A DNA stretch of 64,000 nt, taken from contig NZ_KI632505.1 in NCBI RefSeq assembly GCF_000504165.1, positions 620,001 through 684,000 of the forward strand, in the 5' to 3' direction. The notes under the pieces are model-generated. The model searched no databases, had not been told where the DNA came from, and was given only the letters and a program-made list of their open reading frames with translations. A program made the position numbers and the translations under genes. Shown here piece by piece: positions 1-8,998 of this stretch. Numbering within the stretch: position 1 is the first letter of the stretch; each line of letters opens with the position of its first letter. The stretch comes from Bacillus sp. FJAT-14578. GTDB lineage: Bacteria > Bacillota > Bacilli > Bacillales > Bacillaceae_H.

Positions 1-891
1 TTTTCCATTACCACTGCTATCTGGAATAATCTTGCCTGTAAACTGTTGAGTAAGATCATAATGAGCAACTAGACTTGAACCGTTGTATAACTTTATTTCA
101 TAGATAATACCCTTCATTTTTTCATTTGCGGAACTATTAGAAAAGATATTTACGTCATCAGTTACAGGTGATGGCAAAACTGCCTTAATTGTAACTTTTG
201 TATTTGGTGTGATATTTGGTGTACTAGTATTTCTTACTACTCCATTTATATATACAGCACTCCAACTAGAACCATAAGCATCTATACCAGCTGAATTCCT
301 TGCTATATAACCAAGAGATGTACCATTTCTTGCATCTAAATAGTAGCTCCATACTCCTGCTATCGGTTCTACACTACATGTTAATTCAATTGAATCAAAT
401 GTTAATGGTTGCAGTTTAATATAATCGCTTGTACCATTCATAGAGATAGCATAGGCTCCCAATGTCTTTGTACTAACGCTTATACCACTTGACTCATTAT
501 TCCAATAATCTCTAGCCTTTACAGTGAACGTGTATTCTGTTGAAGAAGTTAATCCAGTTATATCGAATGTTGTTCCAGTCACTACTCCCAATAATGTTGT
601 TCCGTTGTAAATTGTATAGTCCTTGACATCTTCTATTGATGGGCTGGCTATCCAATTTAAAGTTAAGCTTGTTTTATTAATATTGGAAACCAGTAAGTCC
701 TTAATATTTTCTGGTGGAGTATCATCAATTAATATTACTGATTCTCCACCAGTGATTGTCCAATCTTCAAATGCAATACCAGGATTTCTCGGTACCCACT
801 TTGATTTAGTACTATCATAAGTAAGTACATCATTATTAGTCGGAAGATTTGTTTTTAGATCTACATCATTCAAATCCCGCAGGTTATCCAT
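1..891 (-). CDS. Phage-tail-like protein with FN3 domain (3' end outside window)
   Basis: The reverse strand is open from an ATG at 891 to the window edge, giving 297 residues without a stop. The N-terminus reads LRDLNDVDLKTN...DVLTYDSTKSKWVP, a phrase typical of phage tail-fibre or baseplate proteins. A fibronectin type III domain follows at about residues 50-140 (DDTPPENIKDL ... TSSTEYTFTVKARD). After it comes a Ser/Thr/Asn-rich beta segment that could be a lectin-like or LamG-like fold. A GGTGAG ribosome site lies just before the ATG, and GTG codons 4-5 codons upstream are alternatives. No other phage gene is visible, so the window probably cuts the edge of a prophage. The product family is inferred from style rather than from a catalytic motif. 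Confidence 0.6.
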   Translation of the reverse strand, partial: MDNLRDLNDVDLKTNLPTNNDVLTYDSTKSKWVPRNPGIAFEDWTITGGESVILIDDTPPENIKDLLVSNINKTSLTLNWIASPSIEDVKDYTIYNGTTLLGVVTGTTFDITGLTSSTEYTFTVKARDYWNNESSGISVSTKTLGAYAISMNGTSDYIKLQPLTFDSIELTCSVEPIAGVWSYYLDARNGTSLGYIARNSAGIDAYGSSWSAVYINGVVRNTSTPNITPNTKVTIKAVLPSPVTDDVNIFSNSSANEKMKGIIYEIKLYNGSSLVAHYDLTQQFTGKIIPDSSGNGK

Positions 892-1230
892 TACACTTCT
901 CACCACTTTCCTGATGTTACTTTATACTATGGTAAAATGAGATAATTGATTAGATGTATTAATTATGATGAAGCGTACATTTTTCTAAGAAAACAGATTG
1001 TTAGTATCTATATAAATTTGACTTAAAATTCCGACTTAGGGACTTCTATCCTACTGTTTTTTGACTCGTATAATGAATGAAACATGGATTGGATAAGGGG
1101 CTTTAAACAGAAGCGCTTATAAAAGTTGAAATTATTCGTCACTCTTACATAGAAGTGTGTTTTAGGAAACCAAAAAATCTCACTGATGATATGGGAATTC
1201 TTTCTAATATAGTTTTAATAAGATATAAAA

Positions 1231-1271
1231 AAATAAAAGTGCCAGATAATTTTATCTCGGCACTTTTATTT
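1231..1271. terminator. Bidirectional terminator-like hairpin
   Basis: A perfect 13-bp stem (AAATAAAAGTGCC against its complement) encloses a further AGATAA/TTATCT stem. A/T tracts flank both sides, so it could stop transcription in either direction. No gene ends directly beside it. Confidence 0.7.
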
Positions 1272-1360
1272 AATAATGATAAGTATTAAAATCATTTCTC
1301 ATTTATGTAAGTAAGGGTAATTTATTATATGAACCAATAATCTTAGTCGCTTTATACAAA

Positions 1361-1390
1361 AAGAAGACACCTCTTTTCGTATGTCTTCTT
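1361..1390 (-). terminator. Terminator of the lasso-peptide operon
   Basis: The stem AAGAAGACA / TGTCTTCTT has a 12-nt loop and, read leftward, runs into a T-rich tail. It sits just after the stop codon of the YdcF-like gene, the last gene of the leftward operon. Confidence 0.7.
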
Positions 1391-1396
1391 GAACAA

Positions 1397-2014
1397 TCAA
1401 ACGCCATTAACTCCATTAAATGAGAACATTTCATTTAATATTTTCTTAGCATCATTCCCGTGAAACCCAAAGTAATTTCCAACCAATTTAACATATTCTA
1501 TATAAGTTGCTCGCCGGTTATCCCTTGTTGCCCACCAGTTGTCCGAGTCATATCCATTATCAGAGACCGAACAATAGATCAGTTTCAGTCCACTACTGGA
1601 AATGGCTTTTTCATAATTGCCTTTGACTCTTCTCATGTGATAATCAGAAGAAACGACAATAGCCGATTCGAATTGATGCTTCTTCATCAGTGTTTTTGTA
1701 AATAAGGCATTTTCCTTTGTGCTATTTGCCTGATTTTCCAAGATAATCGAGCCACTGGGTACCCCCAGTTTTTGTGCGGCTCCGTATAGACCGTCTTCCT
1801 GGCCATTTGAGATCATTAAATAAGGCGCAAAACCATTCTTATACAGTTCAACGCCTTTTTCTACACGCTCTATCCCCCCGCCGCTCAACACGATAATCAC
1901 ATCCGATTTTACCGGTTTTTCGTTAATAACAAGAAAGTTTCCCGCTTCCTTCAACATCATTATGATGGAAAACACTAGCGCTATCCCTATTATTAAAAAG
2001 ATGCTCTTAACCAT
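1397..2014 (-). CDS. YdcF/SanA-like DUF218 membrane protein, last gene of lasso cluster
   Basis: The protein has one N-terminal membrane helix (VKSIFLIIGIALVFSIIMML) and then a DUF218 (YdcF/SanA) domain. Family signatures visible are DVIIVLSGGG near the start of the domain, ENQANSTKENALF in the middle and VVSSDYHMRRV after it. The family is linked to envelope functions in other bacteria, but its chemistry is poorly defined. The ATG at 2014 is preferred because GAGAGG stands 7 nt upstream. A GTG at 2032 or an ATG at 2029 would overlap the exporter stop codon. Overlap or near overlap with the exporter gene implies co-transcription, so it may help handle the lasso peptide at the membrane. That role is inference. 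Confidence 0.75.
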   Translation of the reverse strand: MVKSIFLIIGIALVFSIIMMLKEAGNFLVINEKPVKSDVIIVLSGGGIERVEKGVELYKNGFAPYLMISNGQEDGLYGAAQKLGVPSGSIILENQANSTKENALFTKTLMKKHQFESAIVVSSDYHMRRVKGNYEKAISSSGLKLIYCSVSDNGYDSDNWWATRDNRRATYIEYVKLVGNYFGFHGNDAKKILNEMFSFNGVNGV

Positions 2015-2028
2015 TGCATTTCCTCTCA

Positions 2029-3834
2029 TCACTCTCGAACGGCCAATTGCTGCTGATTGCCTAATAAGTTACTAAACAAACCTCGTTTTTCTTTCGCCAA
2101 CTGACTAAATCCACCTTGTTGAATGATTTTCCCTTGATCTAACACAATTACCTGGTCAGCATTGCGAATTGTTGATAATCGATGAGCAATCACAATAATC
2201 GTCATGGTTCCCTTCAATCTTTCCAGCGCCGTTTGAATTTTCGCCTCATTTTCAGTATCCAATGCGCTTGTTGCTTCGTCCAAAACAAGCACAGATGGTT
2301 TTTTTAATATTGCCCTTGCTAGAACAAGACGCTGACGTTCTCCACCCGATAACCTGACGCCACGGTCTCCCACAAATGTATCAAGATCATTCGGAAGCTT
2401 TCTAACAAATTCTGCTGCTGCAGCAAACTCTAAAGCATCCCAGAGCTGATCTTCACTCGCATTTGGTACCACCATGAGAAGATTTTCACGTATGCTGGCA
2501 TTAAAAACGAAAGGATCCTGTGAAACGTAACTAATCGACTTTCTTAAGGAACTAATATTTTCGCTTGATAATGGTTTACCATCGATTATTAACTCACCAT
2601 TTTCTGGCTTATTCAATCCCATTAATATATCAATCAATGTACTTTTACCCGCACCAGAATGCCCTACTATCGCTGTCATTTGCTTCGCTTTAATGGTCAA
2701 GTTGATATCTTGTAGAGCAAATGTTGCTTCATTTTTGTTATAGCGAAAATACACACTGACACATTTTATGTCCGACTCAACTTTAAATGGGCTCCTTTTA
2801 TCATTAACAGTTTTCACTCCCCATTCCATCGACTCTTTGCATTCATTTTGTAAATCCATTAACGATTTAAATGCTGGGACAGTAGAAGCTAGTTGTTCCA
2901 AACTTGATTGGATCGCTGTAATTCGTGGCCACAAACGAGAAAAAATGATAATGATTAATAAGAATTGTTCAGGTTGTGCATTAAACATGTTAAAGGATAA
3001 AAAAATAAAAGCAGCAATTAAAATAGTAGATGCTATTTTATAAAATACTTGGGAAGCCATTCTCAATTTGATATATTCTACTTGTTCTTGAAACATTCCT
3101 TGAACAACAGAACTTAGCCAGGCTAATCTTGATTCTTCAAGAGCATTGCTTTTTATATCTTTAATTCCATTCAATTGATCCGTAATGCCAGCTAAATATT
3201 CCTGTGCCAATACAGACGTTTTACTACCGAGTTTTTTAGATTGTTTAATAAACTTACGTGAAAAAAAAGCCAGTATGATGCCGCTTAGTAAAACTAACAG
3301 CGTCATCTTTACAGACAACCAAAGCGCAAATCCAATCTGGATTACAGCAAATACAATAGAAGTTATTAGCTGCAAAAATTGATTAATACCACTGGCTACT
3401 CGAGCTAATTCAATGGTCATGGTATTGATAAGATCTGATTTCCTTTTCTTTAAAAAAAAACTCCATTCAGATTGTAATAAACCGGTATACATTTCGACCC
3501 TCATTTTTCCAATAAATCCCTGGCTGATTTTTGAGTTTCTAATCGTTAAGTTTTGTTGTACTAAATTTTGTCCGACAACTAATAAGACAAAAAATCCTAG
3601 AATGATAGGTAGAACAAAGTTATCAGGTAAATAATCAATAAATCCAAACACCTTGGAAATATTTGTATCATCCCCGGTTATATCTATTATTCCACTCAAA
3701 TTGATTATTGGGATCAGTAAAAAAATACTCATCCCTTCAAAAAAACTAATTACGCTCATCGCTAATATATTCCAGTAAAGAATACTCCCTGAAAAAGAAT
3801 GCAATCGTTTTATATAATATATAAATGCCACCAC
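2029..3834 (-). CDS. ABC transporter (fused permease-ATPase), probable lasso-peptide exporter
   Basis: A half-transporter of about 601 residues. The first ~290 residues hold about six membrane helices, and the C-terminal ATPase domain follows. Walker A (GHSGAGKSTL), the signature LSGGERQRL, Walker B (VLVLDEATSALD) and the H-loop (VIAHRLST) are all intact. Such proteins work as homodimers and export the mature lasso peptide, giving self-immunity (LasD role). The GTG at 3834 follows a GGGGGGAAGG ribosome site that overlaps the end of the preceding gene. A longer in-frame reading from 3981 would run over that gene's 3' end and is rejected. Its place behind the maturation genes supports the export role. 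Confidence 0.88.
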   Translation of the reverse strand: MVAFIYYIKRLHSFSGSILYWNILAMSVISFFEGMSIFLLIPIINLSGIIDITGDDTNISKVFGFIDYLPDNFVLPIILGFFVLLVVGQNLVQQNLTIRNSKISQGFIGKMRVEMYTGLLQSEWSFFLKKRKSDLINTMTIELARVASGINQFLQLITSIVFAVIQIGFALWLSVKMTLLVLLSGIILAFFSRKFIKQSKKLGSKTSVLAQEYLAGITDQLNGIKDIKSNALEESRLAWLSSVVQGMFQEQVEYIKLRMASQVFYKIASTILIAAFIFLSFNMFNAQPEQFLLIIIIFSRLWPRITAIQSSLEQLASTVPAFKSLMDLQNECKESMEWGVKTVNDKRSPFKVESDIKCVSVYFRYNKNEATFALQDINLTIKAKQMTAIVGHSGAGKSTLIDILMGLNKPENGELIIDGKPLSSENISSLRKSISYVSQDPFVFNASIRENLLMVVPNASEDQLWDALEFAAAAEFVRKLPNDLDTFVGDRGVRLSGGERQRLVLARAILKKPSVLVLDEATSALDTENEAKIQTALERLKGTMTIIVIAHRLSTIRNADQVIVLDQGKIIQQGGFSQLAKEKRGLFSNLLGNQQQLAVRE

Positions 3835-3847
3835 TATACCTTCCCCC

Positions 3848-5035
3848 CTATGACAATGTTTGTTTCCTTCCCCATCTCCATGCCCATAGAAACGGTCGCA
3901 AAGGAAAATACAAAAAGTGAAGGAATTTAGGTAATGGTAAAACTTCTGCATCCTCTGGATAAGGAAAAAGAAAGCTTGCAATAAATAAACACTTTTGCTG
4001 AAAGGACATTAATGAAAATAAATGATTTTTATGATATCTTGCTATTTCGTCAGGAACCGGTTCTGTATGCAAATTGACCATTTGTTTAATATAAAAAAAT
4101 GCCTCTTGAGCCAACCGTTCTGAACGATTACTTTCAGTTAATACCTTCATTTCTTTCTGTATGTTTGTATTTAATAAAGTTGAGGCTAGAATGAGTGCCT
4201 GACCTCCAACATGGAGATAATGATACTCTTCCAGAAGTCTCTTTACATTCTTCCAATCCGAAACTAATTTCGTGAAATAATCGATATCTAGTAACCAACG
4301 CAACCGTGACCAGCCGTGACGGGCACCATGTGAAACTAGGAATAAAAAGAGATCCTCATTCCCTAATATAAAAACGGGATTTTTCGAAAGGAAGACCTCC
4401 CTTTTCCGTTCCCATAAATGCTTAAAGCTCGGTTCTTTTGCTGGACCTGGGTTAAGCCGCCAATGAATTTCAACCTTAATTTTTTTTTGCGGATGATAAA
4501 AAGTGATATGATGATGTCTCCATTTCCAGTCGTTTAACACCGTTTGAATATAGTCATCTTTTATATAACCATGAGTTAGCAGAATTTCTTCAGCATCCTC
4601 CAATTGATCAATAGGAATAAGAATATCTAAATCTGCAGATGTTCTTAAGGAAATATCCCCATACAGATGTACAGCAAGTACAGGGCCTTTCAAAAAAAGA
4701 GTTCGAATCTCTTGTTTAGCAAAAATCTGTGCAATAAACTCTGTTTCTCCGCTCAACTGAAGCATACGAAAAATATTCTTTTGGTAGTGCTGGCGTAATA
4801 CCTGCACTACATGTGAAGGAATATCAATATTATTAATATCGATTATTCTCTTGTAAATCACCGAAAAAACACGATGGTGTAACGATAACTGGATAAACAG
4901 CTCCCAATCTATGTCTTTCAAGATTTCTTTATTTCTTACCATAATGTCAGTGTTACTTTTTACTTCCAAAAGGAGGAGCAAGAGCTTCAATTCTTTAGAA
5001 AACGATTCCATTCTTTTTTCTTCGTTCATTTTCAT
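3848..5035 (-). CDS. Nucleotidyltransferase-family protein (NTP_transf_5-like) in lasso cluster
   Basis: A 395-residue protein with the nucleotidyltransferase-fold signature around residues 115-140 (LFLKGPVLAVHLYGD, then TSADLDILIP, with the D-x-D pair). It resembles the 'uncharacterised nucleotidyltransferase' family that often accompanies lasso clusters carrying an HPr-kinase-like gene. Its substrate is not known. It could attach a nucleotide or act on the phosphorylated C-terminus, but this is inference. AGAGGAAA precedes the ATG by 5 nt. It lies 12 bp after the peptidase gene and 13 bp before the exporter, within one operon. Confidence 0.8.
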   Translation of the reverse strand: MKMNEEKRMESFSKELKLLLLLLEVKSNTDIMVRNKEILKDIDWELFIQLSLHHRVFSVIYKRIIDINNIDIPSHVVQVLRQHYQKNIFRMLQLSGETEFIAQIFAKQEIRTLFLKGPVLAVHLYGDISLRTSADLDILIPIDQLEDAEEILLTHGYIKDDYIQTVLNDWKWRHHHITFYHPQKKIKVEIHWRLNPGPAKEPSFKHLWERKREVFLSKNPVFILGNEDLFLFLVSHGARHGWSRLRWLLDIDYFTKLVSDWKNVKRLLEEYHYLHVGGQALILASTLLNTNIQKEMKVLTESNRSERLAQEAFFYIKQMVNLHTEPVPDEIARYHKNHLFSLMSFQQKCLFIASFLFPYPEDAEVLPLPKFLHFLYFPLRPFLWAWRWGRKQTLS

Positions 5036-5047
5036 CGCTATTTCCTC

Positions 5048-5521
5048 TTAGTCTATTTTTCTAATTTGATTAGCAAATTTTGCGACGATGGTGAATCTAT
5101 CCTTTTCCTCAGCGCCAGAAACAAAATACGACCCGCTCCTTAACCATGCATGAGCAATCATCTTTCCCTCTTCATCTCTTGCTGTTCCTAAATAAAGGGT
5201 AGATTCAATCTGACGTCTTTGGAGCATTTTCATACCAGCAATTGCCTTAACTAGGCACATGCTTTCCCAAAAGGTATAACGGCTCATAATATAGATTGCA
5301 TCTGAAACAAAGCGAATATTTTCACGATGAGATGGATTGTCAATTGTTGTTGTTTCAGCCATATGTGTACCTAATGAAGGGGATAACTTAGAAAAAGGTA
5401 TTTTTTTTAGAATTCGGGCCCAAGCTAGATAAACATAAGCTTCAAGAAGAAGTTTTTTTTTCTCTTTTTCCAATGAAACAAGAGTCTTCAGTTTTGGAAT
5501 AATTCTCATTTTTTTCTTCAT
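5048..5521 (-). CDS. Lasso leader peptidase (B2, transglutaminase-like)
   Basis: A 157-residue protein of the lasso-peptide B2 / transglutaminase-like cysteine protease family. The expected Cys (WESMCLVKAIAG, Cys89) and His (MIAHAWLRSG, His124) are present, and the spacing between them is normal. It cuts the leader from the precursor after residue 19, just behind the conserved Thr, when the leader is presented by the PqqD-like partner. The split arrangement of separate B1 and B2 genes is usual in Firmicutes. The ribosome site GAGGAG is somewhat far (about 13 nt) from the ATG. Confidence 0.88.
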   Translation of the reverse strand: MKKKMRIIPKLKTLVSLEKEKKKLLLEAYVYLAWARILKKIPFSKLSPSLGTHMAETTTIDNPSHRENIRFVSDAIYIMSRYTFWESMCLVKAIAGMKMLQRRQIESTLYLGTARDEEGKMIAHAWLRSGSYFVSGAEEKDRFTIVAKFANQIRKID

Positions 5522-5531
5522 TTAAAAATTG

Positions 5532-5831
5532 CTACTCCTCAGTGATAACCTGGATTAATCCCTCTTCATGTAAAGAGTGGACAAAAGATAACACTTGCTG
5601 TTCACATTCAACCTTTTCTACTTCGTATTCAGATAATAGCGACGTAATTATCTCGTTAACTTCAATCGGAGTATTCATTAATCCCCAGATAGCACCACCT
5701 AGCTCACCTAAGTTGTAATACTTTCCTTTTGTAATATTCAACATAACTTTTTCCCCATCCATGTCACTAACTACATTTCCTCCACTTTGTACAATTCTAC
5801 TATTTACTAAGATTTTTTCCGTTTTAAGCAT
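5532..5831 (-). CDS. PqqD-family leader-recognition protein (lasso B1)
   Basis: A 99-residue PqqD-fold protein. The typical core is seen at about residues 35-52 (GKYYNLGELGGAIWGLM), followed by a helical region ending in VHSLHEEGLIQ. In lasso systems this RiPP recognition element binds the leader peptide and brings it to the B2 protease. The start codon overlaps the end of the kinase gene by 8 bp, which suggests translational coupling. GGAG stands 10 nt before the ATG. Confidence 0.88.
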   Translation of the reverse strand: MLKTEKILVNSRIVQSGGNVVSDMDGEKVMLNITKGKYYNLGELGGAIWGLMNTPIEVNEIITSLLSEYEVEKVECEQQVLSFVHSLHEEGLIQVITEE

Positions 5832-6762
5832 ATTGATTATTCTCCTTTTTAATCTTGTTTAAAACGCAAGTTACAAGTTCCGGCACTGTAAATCCGTTTA
5901 GAGGTCGTTGCAATTGATACAAATGAATGTTTTTTAAAATATTTGCAGATTCAATAAAATGCCATTCAGTCAAGCCAAGGCGCGAGATTAAAGAATGTCG
6001 ATATGTATGGTTGAAAAGGGTTCGGAAACGTTCAAGATTTTGGACAGTACTTAAAGAGATACTTTCATTTTCTGTTTTTAACAATTCAAATACTCCAGCA
6101 AGCGGCAACGGCTTGTCATAGAAATGAGCATGAACAGGGATTGCAAATTTTGTTTCCCTTTCAAATAAAGGTCGGTACTGTGTATTTTCCATCCCAAATG
6201 CATCTAAGCTCTCTTGCCACAGCTTTTGCTGAGGATAAGACGGCATTACATAAGGAATACTATCTTTCGACTGCACGACAGGAATGACATCATCGCTTAA
6301 AAGCTGATATCCTTCTCTGATAAAGGCCGAAGCAAGTGTCGACTTTCCAGCACCTGATTCACCTATAAAAGCATAAGCCCTTCCCTCTATTGCAATAGCA
6401 CTTCCATGTAATGCAAGAACTTTCCGCTGCATTAAAAGCACACCCATACATGTACCAAGTACATAAAGGCGAATTTTATCTTCTTCAGATCCCTTCATTG
6501 GCGAAACGATAATTTTATTGCCGTCTTTTATACAAAATATGGCTGTATCGAGCACTTCGAACATGACTAAATCATTCTCAACGAAAAATCCACCTCGCTT
6601 TGCTGTGGAATCACACCATTTTGCGGATAAATCTGAAACCTCTACGAATACATCATATATACCTTCATCTTGACTTATTTGAGCTAATTCAGGTAAAGGA
6701 ATATCACTTACTATAGTTAGTCCGAATGATTTGTAAAAAACCTTATTTTGGGTACCGATCAC
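5824..6762 (-). CDS. HPr-kinase-like lasso-peptide kinase
   Basis: A 312-residue protein whose central part resembles HPr kinase/phosphorylase: HGSAI near residue 119, Walker A GESGAGKST at about 134-142, and a DD pair (LLSDDVIPV) near 157. In the paeninodin family a kinase of this type phosphorylates the side chain of the precursor's C-terminal Ser. The precursor encoded just upstream here does end in Ser. The start is GTG at 6762, with GGGGGTG just before it. The gene follows the precursor after a strong hairpin, so its level may be lower than that of the precursor. Confidence 0.85.
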   Translation of the reverse strand: MIGTQNKVFYKSFGLTIVSDIPLPELAQISQDEGIYDVFVEVSDLSAKWCDSTAKRGGFFVENDLVMFEVLDTAIFCIKDGNKIIVSPMKGSEEDKIRLYVLGTCMGVLLMQRKVLALHGSAIAIEGRAYAFIGESGAGKSTLASAFIREGYQLLSDDVIPVVQSKDSIPYVMPSYPQQKLWQESLDAFGMENTQYRPLFERETKFAIPVHAHFYDKPLPLAGVFELLKTENESISLSTVQNLERFRTLFNHTYRHSLISRLGLTEWHFIESANILKNIHLYQLQRPLNGFTVPELVTCVLNKIKKENNQYA

Positions 6763-6801
6763 CTACACCCCCATTTATGGCGCAACAAAAGTATTTTTAA
6801 A

Positions 6802-6830
6802 GCCCTTATACGTTTAACATGTATAAGGGC
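6802..6830 (-). terminator. Intra-operon hairpin between precursor and kinase genes
   Basis: A perfect 10-bp stem, GCCCTTATAC / GTATAAGGGC, with a 9-nt loop. Read leftward it is followed by TTTAAAAAT, a weak U-tract. Such a hairpin can stabilise the 3' end of the precursor mRNA or act as a partial terminator, letting precursor exceed the enzymes. The function is inferred from position. Confidence 0.6.
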
Positions 6831-6853
6831 AGCGAAAAGTAAAGAAAAGTTGA

Positions 6854-6991
6854 TTAACTATAATGTACTTGATCCTTTAGAGGTGCATCCGGATCTGGTT
6901 GAACTGCATCAGGTGTTTTAATTCCTGGTCCAGCCATAGTCATATTAATATCAAGTACTTCTAACATTGGTTGCTTCCATTGTTTTTTCAT
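6854..6991 (-). CDS. Lasso peptide precursor, paeninodin-like
   Basis: A 45-residue ORF with the strong site GGAGGTGA six nt before its ATG. The leader (residues 1-19) begins MKKQWKQPMLEVLDI, the YxxPxLxxxG-like leader region of this family, and ends T-M with the conserved penultimate Thr. The predicted core is 26 residues and starts AGPGIKTPDAVQPDPD. Residue 9 is Asp, as needed for an isopeptide ring from Ala1 to Asp9. The core ends in Ser45, the expected target of the adjacent kinase. The core start and the QPDPD segment match what I recall of paeninodin. The tail differs and is longer, with an extra APLKDQ-type stretch before VHYS. It sits 14 bp after the cyclase gene. Confidence 0.93.
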   Translation of the reverse strand: MKKQWKQPMLEVLDINMTMAGPGIKTPDAVQPDPDAPLKDQVHYS

Positions 6992-7005
6992 GAAATCACC
7001 TCCTT

Positions 7006-8937
7006 TCAAGCATATTCTTTGATAAAGCGATAAAAGATGATACTACGCATTAATATTCTAAAATCAGTCTCAAAAACATCTTTTGGTTCAGGATGATCTT
7101 TAATATTTTCTAGAGACTTTTTTATCACTTTTATATTTAGGAATTCTGCAGCCATCTCATCCTTACAAAGCTGCTGAACTTCCTCTACAAATATATTCCA
7201 TGACGGAAGCATACGCTTAATTCCATCAGCCCCCTGTAATCCTCTCGTCTTTTGATTTAATCTCACGCTGTCAGGCAAATAGTTTTTCATCGATCTCCGA
7301 ATTAGAGAACGATCTTGACCAAATTGAACAAACTGTTCCTCTGGGACTGATAAACAAAATTGGATAACACGTAAATCATTCGTTGGATCTCTTTCCCATA
7401 TCGCGTGACGTAAGGATAACTTAGTTGCATAAGTTCCGTTTATACCCCAATAATATAATTGTTCAAACTGTGTTTTTTTCATTTCAAAAGCGTTTGGCAG
7501 AGTAGATCCTGTTATATCGATGTTATGTGCCTGAAGTTTATTAAACACATTTACTCTTTGAGCAAAATCTGGGTTAACAAGCATTGGATAAGAATATTCA
7601 TCATCTGTAGGTCTATTCAAAGACGGAAATGCTTTTTGTAGAACAACAGAAATGATTTGAGATTTTTTTACACCCAGCCTTTGACTAAAATAGTGTATTT
7701 CAAGAAAAAGACGAATTAATTTTAGCCTTTTCAAAAGTAGAGCCTGATAATCTATTGCATGTCCCCAAGAGATGGTCCAATTCCCCCGTTGACCATTCAG
7801 CAATACACGTATATCTTGCTTAGACGCCTCTTCATACATTCCTTTAAGCCAGTAACTATTCTCATAAAATTTATATGGCATCTCCAAAGCATCGAGCCAG
7901 TCGTTCACTTCTGTTAGGGAACTTTTTTCTTTAAAATCTAAGTAATTAGGTTTAATATTACCTACATAATTTATTGTCGATTGAATAAATGGTCTTTCAT
8001 CTGGTACTCTACTTTTATGGGTCCAATCTTCAAACCCTTCGACGGGTACATAACTGAATGAATGCAACTCCTTTTTTTCATTTCGTAATGTCTTTGCTGC
8101 AAAACTCACAACAGAACCCGAATCTAACCCCCCACTCAAATGAGCTCCAACTTGATGATGGGTGCGCAACCGATCTGTTACAGCTCTTTGAAATACATCA
8201 CGGAAGGCGTCTTCATACTCTTCATTAGAACTTAATATAAGTTTCTCCCTCTCTTTTAATAGACAGTATCTTGAAAAAGAAACCTTTCTATCCTTCACTT
8301 TAATCGAGTGTGAGGGGGGAATCTGTTCTATATTTTTGTATACCGATGCTGTAAGCTCTACCGATTCAAAATTAAGTGGTATCGCCAAAAACTCAGCCAA
8401 CCACTGCTCATTCAATTTCTTCTTTATATAAGGCAATGTAAATAACGGCATTATTACGGTGCAAAAAGCAAACCGCCGATCATCCCGATAATAATAAAGC
8501 GTCCTGCTACCAGAGAAATCCCTCGCTCCAAAAAGCATCTGCTTCTTTTCATCCCAAATCATAAAGGCAAAATCGCCTACTAAATACTTGGGAGTGTCTT
8601 CTCCCCATTTGTGATAAGAGAGTAGGATTAATTCGCTGTCTGTCATGCTTTTTCGGTCGGCACGATCGACTTGCAACCTTTCGAATAGCTCGTCACGATT
8701 ATCGATGATGGCATCTGCTGTAATGGCTAGCTGTCTTTCGTAATCGTAGTATGGCAGCTGTTCACCGACTGACTCTGGCGTGATCCACTGTGCATGGCAG
8801 CCGAGGAAGATATTGTCTTTATGCCATGTTTGAACATCGTCCGCGGGATATTTTTGTAAAGCCTTCATCAATCCTCTACCATGCTCAATCGATATAGGTT
8901 CATCATTGAAATGAAAAATCCCGGTTATTGCACTCAT
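7006..8937 (-). CDS. Lasso cyclase (asparagine-synthetase-like, C protein)
   Basis: A 643-residue asparagine synthase B homologue. The N-terminal glutaminase-like domain spans about 1-200, and the ATP-binding synthetase domain carries SGGLDSG at 268-274. Residue 2 is Ser rather than the catalytic Cys of true glutamine-dependent enzymes, so the first domain should not release ammonia. Lasso cyclases instead adenylate the ring Asp or Glu and close the macrolactam with the N-terminus of the core. GGGAGG precedes the ATG. The gene leads the operon, ahead of the precursor. Two GTTCT...AGAAC palindromes lie in its promoter region. Confidence 0.9.
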   Translation of the reverse strand: MSAITGIFHFNDEPISIEHGRGLMKALQKYPADDVQTWHKDNIFLGCHAQWITPESVGEQLPYYDYERQLAITADAIIDNRDELFERLQVDRADRKSMTDSELILLSYHKWGEDTPKYLVGDFAFMIWDEKKQMLFGARDFSGSRTLYYYRDDRRFAFCTVIMPLFTLPYIKKKLNEQWLAEFLAIPLNFESVELTASVYKNIEQIPPSHSIKVKDRKVSFSRYCLLKEREKLILSSNEEYEDAFRDVFQRAVTDRLRTHHQVGAHLSGGLDSGSVVSFAAKTLRNEKKELHSFSYVPVEGFEDWTHKSRVPDERPFIQSTINYVGNIKPNYLDFKEKSSLTEVNDWLDALEMPYKFYENSYWLKGMYEEASKQDIRVLLNGQRGNWTISWGHAIDYQALLLKRLKLIRLFLEIHYFSQRLGVKKSQIISVVLQKAFPSLNRPTDDEYSYPMLVNPDFAQRVNVFNKLQAHNIDITGSTLPNAFEMKKTQFEQLYYWGINGTYATKLSLRHAIWERDPTNDLRVIQFCLSVPEEQFVQFGQDRSLIRRSMKNYLPDSVRLNQKTRGLQGADGIKRMLPSWNIFVEEVQQLCKDEMAAEFLNIKVIKKSLENIKDHPEPKDVFETDFRILMRSIIFYRFIKEYA

Positions 8938-8998
8938 GTTTTCCTCCCGTTATGTATGCTGCGCATAAGCACTAATGTGTGTGACATCTCTTATATTA

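Larger units (their letters stand above)
892..1396. other. Intergenic stretch between phage-type gene and lasso cluster
   Basis: About 500 AT-rich bases. They hold two strong hairpins listed separately, one at 1231-1271 and one at 1361-1390. I see no ORF with a plausible ribosome site. An attachment site might lie here if the phage-like gene marks a prophage end, but no direct repeat could be identified within the window. Confidence 0.4.
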
